A DNA stretch of 64,000 nt from Chitinophagales bacterium (GTDB lineage: Bacteria; Bacteroidota; Bacteroidia; Chitinophagales; Chitinophagaceae), in contig JAATGJ010000168.1 in the NCBI GenBank assembly GCA_015654695.1, positions 1 to 64,000 of the forward strand, written 5' to 3'. This document shows, in pieces, positions 47,049 through 54,178 of this stretch. The position numbers were made by a program, and so were the translations under genes. Every line of letters starts with the position of its first letter. Positions within the stretch are counted from its first letter, which is position 1. Under the pieces are notes generated by a model. It was not told the DNA's origin. It did no database searches and saw nothing but the letters and a program-made list of their open reading frames with translations.

Positions 47049-47678
47049 TTAGGGAGCGATCTCCTGAATTTTTGTTCTCTCATAAATATCTGCAACCGGA
47101 ATAGTAACCTGGATAGATGTCAAAGAAAGCTGACTGTTTAATGATTTGTATTCTTCCAGTTCCCAGTGTCCGCTGCTATTGAGGCGGAAAGCTTCAATAC
47201 GGACAGCGTCCGTATCAACCAGTACATATTCTCTTAAGCTTGGAATGTCACGGTATGACATGAATTTTACACCCCGGTCATAATTTCTTGTTGAAGGAGA
47301 CAGTATTTCTATAAGAACAGTTGGCTGAACAACAGTATCCTCATCCAGGGCTGAGGCTTGGGGTTCACCGCAAAAAATGGAAATATCAGGATAGGTGTAT
47401 AAAGTATTTTCAGGGATATTAATCCGCATATCGGGTCCGTACGGCTGGCAGAATTTGCCTTTTAACAGGATTGCTATTGCTGAGAACAAATTGGAAAAAA
47501 TAACATTATGCCTCATGCTGGCACAGGACATAGCCAGCAGGTTTCCATGCCCGTGCATTTGGAATATCTCGCCTTTATAATATTCATGCGTCTGTGTTGC
47601 AGCCTTCTCCATCTGAAGATATTCTTCCTCAGTAAATTTCTTTTTTCCATAAGCTACTATCGGCTCGTTTACTTCCAT
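47049..47678 (-). CDS. Uma2 (DUF820) family putative PD-(D/E)XK nuclease
   Basis: 209 residues, a normal length. It has the Uma2 layout: [80 protein letters not shown] and [20 protein letters not shown]. The D in YPDISI and E in IEILS fit a PD-(D/E)XK core with K in the RGVKF element. These proteins are abundant in cyanobacteria and some Bacteroidota and may be endonucleases; the role is not known. On the minus strand, convergent to the Smr gene. Confidence 0.88.
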   Translation of the reverse strand: MEVNEPIVAYGKKKFTEEEYLQMEKAATQTHEYYKGEIFQMHGHGNLLAMSCASMRHNVIFSNLFSAIAILLKGKFCQPYGPDMRINIPENTLYTYPDISIFCGEPQASALDEDTVVQPTVLIEILSPSTRNYDRGVKFMSYRDIPSLREYVLVDTDAVRIEAFRLNSSGHWELEEYKSLNSQLSLTSIQVTIPVADIYERTKIQEIAP

Positions 47679-47873
47679 AACCCTAAATTACAAAATCCCA
47701 CAGGAAAATCTCTTGCGTTTTGTATGATAGTTTAACTGCCACCGATGTTAGTTTACGGTACTAAGAGCGTCATTTCAATAAAAACTTATGCTGATTCTAA
47801 AGATATTAGTTTTCTCTATTTCAATTATGTTGCCAATCAATTTCGAAAGAATTCAATAGTCGTTTAATAAATT

Positions 47874-47881
47874 TATCTTCG
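47874..47881 (+). promoter_or_regulatory. Candidate -7 box for rnpB
   Basis: TATCTTCG is one base from the TAnnTTTG consensus and lies six bases before the 5' arm of RNase P helix P1 (47887). Confidence 0.5.
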
Positions 47882-47886
47882 CTCCC

Positions 47887-48285
47887 GCTACAAGCCAGGC
47901 TATCGTCCCGATCTAATCGGGAAGGAAAGTCCGGACAGCACAGAGCAATGCACCGGTAAAGAGCCGGGTTCCGCTTCTCTTTAGACGGAAGCGGAAACAG
48001 ACAGTGCCACAGAAAATAACTATCCCGATGCAAATCGGGACAAAGGTGAAAACGTAGGGTAAGAGCCTACGGCTTATGATGGTAACATCATTCGCGGGTA
48101 AACCTTGCATGCTGAAATGCCACGTATAGTACCGCCTGAGAACTGCTCGTTCGAGGTACAGGGTAGGCAGATTGATTCCGATAGGTAACTTTCGGAACAG
48201 ATAAATGATAGCCACTTTCTCTCATCATTGCGACTCAGAGCGCAGCGAAGAGGAAGCAACAGAATCCGGCTTACCGGCTTGTAGC
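47887..48285 (+). ncRNA. rnpB: RNase P RNA (bacterial class A)
   Basis: About 399 nt. Ends form helix P1: GCTACAAGCC (47887-47896) pairs with GGCTTGTAGC (48276-48285). The universal cores are GGAAAGTCCGGAC after the P3 region (5' strand of P4), AGATAAATGATAGCC near 48199, and ACAGAATCCGGCTTA near 48259-48273 (3' strand of P4). GTAGGGTAAGAGCCTACGGC fits a conserved mid-molecule helix. The RNA is the catalytic part of RNase P and cleaves 5' leaders from tRNA precursors. Between the AGATAAATGA stretch and P4, a P19-position hairpin is extended (about 48212-48256) and resembles dispersed repeats. A strong terminator follows. Confidence 0.95.
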
Positions 48286-48290
48286 TTTTT

Positions 48291-48323
48291 AAGTATGCCA
48301 TGTTTTCAAAACATGGCATACTT
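48291..48323. terminator. 33-bp near-perfect palindrome shared by rnpB and the CPBP gene
   Basis: AAGTATGCCATGTTTT (48291-48306) and AAAACATGGCATACTT (48308-48323) are perfect 16-bp arms around one base. T-rich sequence precedes it on the plus strand (TTTTT at 48286-48290). It overlaps the last two bases of the convergent CPBP gene stop (48322-48324), so it likely terminates transcripts from both sides. Confidence 0.85.
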
Positions 48324-49236
48324 ATTCTAACGCATTTCCAATATACCCGCCGATCTCCATCAACCATGCAATACCGAGATGAACCATCAATCCACCGAAA
48401 ATAGAACGGGTATTATAAACAACAATACCTAATAGCATTCCTCCAAAATAAGAACTGATACATTCTCCTAATGGTTTACCGAAATGAATAGTGCAATAAA
48501 AGCAGGCCATCGGCAGTATAGCATCTTTACCTGCCCATTTTACAAATGCAAGTACCAGGAATCCCCGAAAGAATAATTCGATTGTAATGAAATCACTGCC
48601 ATAAGAAAGTTCAAAGAGCAATTTTTTCCACCACGAAAGCCCGTTCGTATTCGTAACATTGGTTATCAATTTTAGTTTTGGATACATGGCCTGGAAATCC
48701 GGTTGCGTGGATGCAACAGCGATCAGCGGAATCATGATCATAAGCATGATGATGTACGGCTTCCAGTTCATGTTCTTTGTGCTAATACCATAAAAAGGCT
48801 GATTCCTGTCAAATATTTTCCATAACACAAACAGTATAGCAGCAATGATGATGAGCAATGCGGGCCAGTAAAAAACATGGTTCCAGAAATTGTTCGTGTT
48901 CCCATCGTCAGAAAAATGCAGCGCGGGGTTCAGTGCAACTTTAAGAGAGAATATAAAAGGCGCTACAATGAAAAGAGCAGTAAAGGAACTATGCTTAAAA
49001 TGATCTCTGCGGCTTATTAATTTATACAACAAATAAGGCAGGCCAAAAGCTATTAAAAATATTCCTGCCCGGCTGAAGAAACTGATCCAAAAATTATCGT
49101 GGTTACTGATCCGGTCATCTATGCCTGAATAATAGTTCAGGAAAATGAGAATGGCTGTAAGGATGGATACAAACCCTAAGACCTGTTTGTCCGTTTCGTA
49201 GAAATACGTCTTTATATACCCGATTATTAATTTCAT
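48322..49236 (-). CDS. CPBP/CAAX-type intramembrane protease family protein
   Basis: 304 residues, with about seven or eight hydrophobic segments. The Abi/CPBP (Rce1-like) region is present: the first motif reads TIELFFRGFLV, the second ACFYCTIHFGK (H), and the third GLMVHLGIAWLMEIGG (H). Rce1-type enzymes are glutamate endopeptidases using EExxxR; here the first Glu of the pair is Ile (I-E-L-F-F-R), so the catalytic residue looks replaced, though the second Glu and both His motifs are kept. In bacteria the family is linked to processing of, or immunity to, small peptides. Location: inner membrane. Its stop overlaps the rnpB terminator. Confidence 0.8.
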   Translation of the reverse strand: MKLIIGYIKTYFYETDKQVLGFVSILTAILIFLNYYSGIDDRISNHDNFWISFFSRAGIFLIAFGLPYLLYKLISRRDHFKHSSFTALFIVAPFIFSLKVALNPALHFSDDGNTNNFWNHVFYWPALLIIIAAILFVLWKIFDRNQPFYGISTKNMNWKPYIIMLMIMIPLIAVASTQPDFQAMYPKLKLITNVTNTNGLSWWKKLLFELSYGSDFITIELFFRGFLVLAFVKWAGKDAILPMACFYCTIHFGKPLGECISSYFGGMLLGIVVYNTRSIFGGLMVHLGIAWLMEIGGYIGNALE

Positions 49237-49337
49237 CCTGCCTGGAAAATAAATTTTTTACCGGTTCATTAAACTTTCCTGCGCCCGGCGCTTCCAAAGT
49301 TGCGTTAATATTTTCCATAAACCCTAAAAGTATAGTC

Positions 49338-50228
49338 ATGAAATTTTTATCAACAAAAAGCACAATCTTAGCTGTTCTGATAGCGTTCGCAACAGTTTTG
49401 TACTCTTGCCAGAAAGAAGGCAGTTCAGTTAATTCAACTCAACCGGTAACTGAAGAAGAAGCGGTTACTTATTCCGATGAAAGCACACAGGCGGAAGCCA
49501 GTTTCGATGATGTAGAAGACATCAGCCGTGTTGCTGCCGATGAAGAAGGTGTTGTCAGTGCACCCAATGGTCGGTTATTTCCTTTTGCACAGCTTCGCCT
49601 GAGACTCGGTTTCTGTGCAGAGATATCTGTTACACCCGATGACAGTACCTATCCTAAAACCGTTACTATTAAATTCCCCGGTGATGGTTGCTGGTGCGCG
49701 GATGGTAAACATCGTAAAGGAACTATTACCATTCATTTTACAGGACCTATCCGTCGCCCGGGTTCAGTAGTGACCATCACACTGACTGATTTTTATCTTA
49801 ACCGTGCACATATCGAAGGCACAAAAACGATCAGTAACCTGAGCGAAAACGGTGCGGTGAAATTCACTGTACAGGTGACAGGTGGTAAAATAACTTTCCC
49901 CGGCGGAAGAGGTTACCAGTATGATGGTTTGAAATATGTGGCGCAAATAGAAGGTGCCGGAACACCCAACCTTGTGGATGATGTGTACAAGATCGAAGGC
50001 AGATCAAAAACACAATACAATAGCGGTGTTACCGTTAACCTGAACACTGAATCGCCATTGATCAAAAAATTTGATTGCCGCTGGATAAGTGATGGTACAC
50101 TGAAAATAAAGATCAATGACAGGGTATTATTTCTTGATTATGGCGCACCCGGTAATGGTGATTGCGATAACAAAGCCCTGCTGACCTGGAACAATGGCAA
50201 TAAGCAACGATTGATCACCTTACCTTAA
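49338..50228 (+). CDS. Exported lipoprotein of unknown function
   Basis: 296 residues. A signal sequence leads to a lipobox (ATVLYSC, Cys24), followed by an acidic low-complexity linker (TEEEAVTYSDESTQAEASFD). The mature domain is beta-rich with an even number of cysteines, such as GFCAEISVTPDDSTYPKTVT, then GDGCWCADGKHRKGTITIHF (the C-x-C pair with a following H/R/K stretch) and FDCRWISDGTLKI, ending in WNNGNKQRLITLP. It recalls Bacteroidota lipoproteins with a beta-sandwich, but no ligand or activity is recognised. A terminator (50259-50293) follows. Confidence 0.6.
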   Translation: MKFLSTKSTILAVLIAFATVLYSCQKEGSSVNSTQPVTEEEAVTYSDESTQAEASFDDVEDISRVAADEEGVVSAPNGRLFPFAQLRLRLGFCAEISVTPDDSTYPKTVTIKFPGDGCWCADGKHRKGTITIHFTGPIRRPGSVVTITLTDFYLNRAHIEGTKTISNLSENGAVKFTVQVTGGKITFPGGRGYQYDGLKYVAQIEGAGTPNLVDDVYKIEGRSKTQYNSGVTVNLNTESPLIKKFDCRWISDGTLKIKINDRVLFLDYGAPGNGDCDNKALLTWNNGNKQRLITLP

Positions 50229-50258
50229 ACAATACAATATCCGTATCCCGAAAATTCC

Positions 50259-50293
50259 AAAGCCTGTCTTGTTTTTAACAAGGCGGGCTTTTT
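50259..50293 (+). terminator. Intrinsic terminator after the 49338 lipoprotein gene
   Basis: AAAGCCTGTCTTG (50259-50271) pairs with CAAGGCGGGCTTT (50279-50291; two G-T pairs) around a T-rich loop, and a T-rich tail follows. It lies just before the next gene's -7 box. Confidence 0.75.
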
Positions 50294-50300
50294 ATATTTG
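50293..50300 (+). promoter_or_regulatory. -7 box for the 50305 lipoprotein gene
   Basis: TATATTTG matches TAnnTTTG exactly and ends 4 bp before ATG 50305; it overlaps the T-tail of the preceding terminator, so one gene ends where the next promoter begins. Confidence 0.55.
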
Positions 50301-50304
50301 CACT

Positions 50305-51126
50305 ATGCGGTGGCCGTTTCTTTTACTTATTGTATTAATTGTTTCCTGCAAGTCTCCGACTGAGCATGAAAAAATACGCGGGGTATTAACCGGTAAATGG
50401 CTGATCCTGCATCCCGATCATCAATTAAAGAATGACAGGCAGACAGAACTTTACAGCCGGATGCAGGATTCAATTGTTGGATTAACCGGGCTGAAACTGA
50501 TCATTCTTTCTGAAGATGGTTCCTTTCAGCAAATGGATAGCGTGGGAATGAAAGGTAAGTGGGCTGTTTCGCCGGATAAAGTTGTATATATAGAAAAAGG
50601 AGGTAAGGGGTTTGAAAATTTCACTACCCGTATTACCAGGTATAAAAAGGGAATTATGCATTTAACAGAGATGGTGCAGGCGGAAGGAGAAACGATCAAA
50701 CTGGTTTGGAACCTGAAAAAGATAACGGGTGGTAATGCTGCTGATCTGTTCAGCGCAGAAAGCAATGAATGGAGAAAACGTCCCGATCAGCCGGAATTGG
50801 AAGTGCAAATAAAACAACGGCTATCTTCTATGCTGCAATACTATTCGGATTATTTTACACTTGTAACAAAAGAATCCAGTTTTTTTGTTCCCACAAGAAT
50901 TATTCTTCCGCTCAGGTTTTACCAGCATGCTATCGGTATGAAGGATTTTGATGAAGAAAGTTTTTTTTCAAAACTATTTTTCAATAAACAACAGGCGAAG
51001 GACGCACATCATTACCTCACCGTCATTATAAGAAGGCTGAGGGATGATTACCCGACAAGGGATAATTATGTAAAAGAGTATGCTGCTTTCATGGAAAACA
51101 TGGCGGAGAGGATCGTGAAGCAATAA
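50305..51126 (+). CDS. Lipoprotein of unknown function
   Basis: 273 residues from ATG 50305 (the frame reaches back to 50269, inside the terminator). The signal peptide MRWPFLLLIVLIVS ends in a lipobox with the acyl-accepting Cys15. The first half has lipocalin-like strands (GVLTGKWLILHPDHQLKND, then GLKLIILSEDGSFQQMDSVG, GMKGKWAVSPDKVVYIEKGG) as in small lipocalin-like lipoproteins, the second half is helical and charged (IKQRLSSMLQYYSDYFTLVT). Function not known. Its stop lies 2 bp before the convergent AlkD gene. Confidence 0.6.
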   Translation: MRWPFLLLIVLIVSCKSPTEHEKIRGVLTGKWLILHPDHQLKNDRQTELYSRMQDSIVGLTGLKLIILSEDGSFQQMDSVGMKGKWAVSPDKVVYIEKGGKGFENFTTRITRYKKGIMHLTEMVQAEGETIKLVWNLKKITGGNAADLFSAESNEWRKRPDQPELEVQIKQRLSSMLQYYSDYFTLVTKESSFFVPTRIILPLRFYQHAIGMKDFDEESFFSKLFFNKQQAKDAHHYLTVIIRRLRDDYPTRDNYVKEYAAFMENMAERIVKQ

Positions 51127-51127
51127 C

Positions 51128-51697
51128 CTATTTTTCTTTATCAAAATTTCTTTTTATCCAGGCAACGGCTTTCTTTACATAGTATTCATCATCATCTTCA
51201 AGATTCTTCACCAGCTTTTTTATTTCCCCATGGCGGTCGCTATGACGGGTGTACCATTCCACCATCACGAGTGATAATCTTCTTTGCCATGGATCTTTTG
51301 AATGGTTATACTGGCGGGCTATAGTAAATATTTCCGCAGCATGTGTCTTAACAATGCCACGAAGGAATTGCATGCCCAGTCCGTCACAAACAGCCCAGTT
51401 ATTTATTTTCTTTGAAAACTCTTTGAATGATCTCAATACTTTACCCGGGTCAGTCTTACCTGTCTTTTCAATGATCTTAATAGCGATTATTTTTTCTTCC
51501 AGCGCCCCTGATGCCCACAACTCTTTTGCCAGGTCAAAGGACCAGGATTTGTATCGCTGTGCCAGTATATTGAGTTCCGGTGTCTTTACACCATAGATCA
51601 TTTGACGGCCGGGTACCATCTTTTGAAAGAATACCCTGTTCTTTTTATCAGCTTTCGCCGTTAATATTTTTTCTATTTCCTTAAATTGCTGTGACAT
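51128..51697 (-). CDS. DNA alkylation repair protein, AlkD-like glycosylase
   Basis: 189 residues from ATG 51697 (MSQQFKEIEKIL), chosen because it avoids the 40-bp overlap of the longer frame (start 51739) with the upstream gene. HEAT-like helical repeats are clear. Landmarks of AlkD are YGVKTPELNILAQRYKSW, the WAVCDGLGMQFLRG segment (typical W-x-x-x-D), RQYNHSKDPWQRRLSLVMVE (the conserved W-x-R-R) and DDDEYYVKKAVAWIKRNFD. It excises bulky or charged alkylated bases such as N3- and N7-alkylpurines. Two bases separate it from the radical-SAM gene, so they form an operon. Confidence 0.92.
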   Translation of the reverse strand: MSQQFKEIEKILTAKADKKNRVFFQKMVPGRQMIYGVKTPELNILAQRYKSWSFDLAKELWASGALEEKIIAIKIIEKTGKTDPGKVLRSFKEFSKKINNWAVCDGLGMQFLRGIVKTHAAEIFTIARQYNHSKDPWQRRLSLVMVEWYTRHSDRHGEIKKLVKNLEDDDEYYVKKAVAWIKRNFDKEK

Positions 51698-51699
51698 AG

Positions 51700-52587
51700 T
51701 TATTCCAAAATAGTATTCCTGACCTGGTATTTTCTGCAAAGCCGCTGTGCTTTTTCTTTTAATTCATTTTGATAGCGAAAAGAGGTATAGGGATTTGAAC
51801 CGTACAATTGCTGGTACTTAGTCAAAAGAGAACTATCATATCGTTCGAGAAATTTATAAAAAAGTGTTTTGCTATCGGCAATGCCTGTTCCAAACAAAGT
51901 TAATCCGCCCACTAATATATAATCAGCACCAGATTCTTTGGCCGCAGCGATGATCTTTTCCAGTTCTTCTTCTGTATCCGAAATATAGGGCAGTATGGGA
52001 ATAGCATTTATACCAACTAAAAAACCTTCCTGTTTTAATCGCTTTACCAATTCCAATCGTTGCAGGGGAAGAGCAGCTCCCGGTTCCAGCATATTGCTGA
52101 TCCCTTCATGTAAAGTAGAAACAGAAACAGAAAGAATAAGACCTCTTTTGAGTGCTTTAAGATCATCCGGTACAATGGCATTCTTATCAATTTCTTTCAG
52201 TAATTCAATATCTCTTGTGATCAGTGTGCATTTGGTACTGATAAAAACAGGAAACCGGTACTTCAGCAACAGCTTAAGCATTCCTTCCGTCAGCCTGTAT
52301 TGCTTTTCATGATGAATATAGGCGTCTGTGCCTGATCCTACTGCCACAAAACCATATTGTCCTTTTTTCGCTCTTGCTGCCAGTTGTTTCTCCAATACTT
52401 CCAGCGCATTCGTTTTGACGGCTAGTCCTTCATCCATATTTTCTCCATACTTGCTGCCACGTATATAACAGTAGAGGCAATTGCAACTGCATCCTTCATA
52501 CGGGTTCACGGAATAATCATCCAGGAACCAGCTATCTCTTTTTTTATGTTTGTTTAAAACGGTTTTGACCTGCTTTAGATGGAGCAT
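51700..52587 (-). CDS. Radical SAM protein, SPL (spore photoproduct lyase)-like family
   Basis: 295 residues. The N-terminus is H-L-K-Q-V-K-T-V-L-N, then DDYSVNPYEGCSCNCLYC, with the CxxxCxxC cluster for a [4Fe-4S] centre (C-S-C-N-C-L-Y-C). The TIM-barrel continues with VAVGSGTDAYIHHEKQYRLT, FPVFISTKCTLITRDIELL and YILVGGLTLFGTGIAD. The SPL-like group repairs UV lesions in spores or modifies nucleic acids in non-sporeformers; which of these it does cannot be read. In an operon with the AlkD-like gene, which supports a role in DNA damage. Confidence 0.9.
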   Translation of the reverse strand: MLHLKQVKTVLNKHKKRDSWFLDDYSVNPYEGCSCNCLYCYIRGSKYGENMDEGLAVKTNALEVLEKQLAARAKKGQYGFVAVGSGTDAYIHHEKQYRLTEGMLKLLLKYRFPVFISTKCTLITRDIELLKEIDKNAIVPDDLKALKRGLILSVSVSTLHEGISNMLEPGAALPLQRLELVKRLKQEGFLVGINAIPILPYISDTEEELEKIIAAAKESGADYILVGGLTLFGTGIADSKTLFYKFLERYDSSLLTKYQQLYGSNPYTSFRYQNELKEKAQRLCRKYQVRNTILE

Positions 52588-52666
52588 GCGATAAAGTTAA
52601 ATAAAACTGTTTTGGTGATCAGGGTTGTTAAAACCGCATCCCTTAGTTTTGCTGCAAAGTTCAACT

Positions 52667-53812
52667 ATGCGGCAGGTACTGTTTTTTCTTGTAATCACTT
52701 TTATGATCGGTTGTTCATCCGCGCGGAGATCGGCTGGCAATACATCGGCGGTCAGTATTAGTGAAATACGTTTTCTCGGGGAATATATACTACCGAACAA
52801 TATGTCATTCAAAAATACCACCGTGGGTGGTTTGTCCGGTATTGACTATGATGCAAAGAGGGACCTGTATTACATGATCTGTGATGATCCTTCTACCAGG
52901 GGCCCGGCCCGGTTTTATACTGCAAAAATACCTGTCAGTGAAAAAGGAATAGACAGCGTACAGATCATAGAGGTAACGCCTTTATTAAATCCCCACGGGC
53001 AAACCTATGCTGATATTACAAAAGACAGGATACATTCCGCCGACGTCGAAGCTATGCGGTATGATCCGTCAAGAGATGAACTGATCTGGAGCAGTGAAGG
53101 GCAGCGTGTGGTCAGAACGGATACACAGTTATTGCAGGATCCTGCTGTTGTGATCATAACCAGGGAAGGACACTATAAAGACAGTTTGGCTTTACCGGCT
53201 AATATGCACGTACATACTGAAGAAAAAGGCCCCAGGCATAACAGCGTGTTTGAAGGCGTAACCTTCGATGAACATTACAGGCATGTATTTGTAAGCCTGG
53301 AAGACGCTATCTATGAAGATGGGCCAAGGGCGGGACTTGGTGATTCTACTGCATGGATACGTATCATAAAATACAACAGGAAAATAAAAGAACCGGTAGC
53401 GCAATATGCTTACCAGTTAGATCCGGTACCGTATGCGCCTGATCCACCGGGAGCATTTAAAATAAATGGCATATCAGATATTCTATATACAGGTAATGAT
53501 AAGTTCATGGTGATAGAAAGGGCTTGGTCAACAGGCAGGGTGCCTTCTGATATCCGTGTATATATCGCCGATGCCAAAAACGCAGACGACATTTCATCCG
53601 TAACTTTTTTAACTGAAACACCCTTACACAGGCCGGTAACCAAGAAGCTATTGCTTGACATGAGCAGTCTTGGTCGTTTTATTGATAATATAGAAGGAGT
53701 GACGTTTGGCCCGGTATTACCCAATGGTCATCGCAGCCTGGTCTTTGTAGCTGATGATAATTTTGATAAAAAGCAAAAGAGCCAGTTCTTACTTTTTGAA
53801 GTGATCCCATAA
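52667..53812 (+). CDS. Esterase-like (phytase-like, PF13449-type) lipoprotein
   Basis: 381 residues from ATG 52667 (MRQVLFFLVITFMIGC, lipobox MIGC, Cys16); the in-frame ATG at 52625 would extend past the lipobox start. It is a beta-propeller of the esterase-like/phytase-like family: GGLSGIDYDAKRDLYYMICD opens the propeller, DVEAMRYDPSRDELIWSSEG and VFEGVTFDEHYRHVFVSLED carry the repeated E-x-M-x-x-D and E-G-x-x-x-x motifs, and a final FIDNIEGVTFGPVLPNGHRS ends it. The substrate (phosphoester or lactone) is unknown. Lipid-anchored to the envelope. The 366-bp gap downstream holds a repeat element. Confidence 0.85.
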   Translation: MRQVLFFLVITFMIGCSSARRSAGNTSAVSISEIRFLGEYILPNNMSFKNTTVGGLSGIDYDAKRDLYYMICDDPSTRGPARFYTAKIPVSEKGIDSVQIIEVTPLLNPHGQTYADITKDRIHSADVEAMRYDPSRDELIWSSEGQRVVRTDTQLLQDPAVVIITREGHYKDSLALPANMHVHTEEKGPRHNSVFEGVTFDEHYRHVFVSLEDAIYEDGPRAGLGDSTAWIRIIKYNRKIKEPVAQYAYQLDPVPYAPDPPGAFKINGISDILYTGNDKFMVIERAWSTGRVPSDIRVYIADAKNADDISSVTFLTETPLHRPVTKKLLLDMSSLGRFIDNIEGVTFGPVLPNGHRSLVFVADDNFDKKQKSQFLLFEVIP

Positions 53813-53875
53813 CTGGTAATGCTGCTATCTGCCATGTTTGACAGGGCAGACGCATTAAAAATTGGTTAATAAAGC

Positions 53876-54058
53876 ACACGGATGACACGGATAAAACGGA
53901 TTTACACAGATTTTTTTCGTCAGATTCCATATTAGTTCACCGCTATTGTAAATAGAACATACGTGAAAAGATTTTCACAGATTTATTCAGCGAAGCTGAA
54001 TAAAGAATCCGTACAGAGCTTGCCGAAGTATCATCCGTCCAACCCGTGTCATCCGTGT
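53876..54058. repeat. 183-bp MITE-like element, copy 1
   Basis: Perfect 15-bp inverted ends: ACACGGATGACACGG (53876-53890) and CCGTGTCATCCGTGT (54044-54058). An internal TTATTCAGC...GCTGAATAA palindrome and repeated ACGGAT/TCACAGAT words lie inside. It has no ORF of its own. A copy of nearly the same length sits at 61956-62137 in the opposite orientation. No direct target repeats were seen at the ends. Confidence 0.85.
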
Positions 54059-54178
54059 TCCTTTTTTTGATTTCAACCAGCTTTTAAGTTCGTTTTAAGG
54101 CGTCTGCACTGCCATGTTTGAAAGTTGTTATTATTATTCTCAGTTCTTTATTTATCTTTCACAGCTATAAATCCTGTT

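Noticed and set aside
48140-48175. tRNA-like TTCGA stretch (GCTCGTTCGAGG)
   Set aside because: It lies inside RNase P RNA and no cloverleaf can be formed around it.
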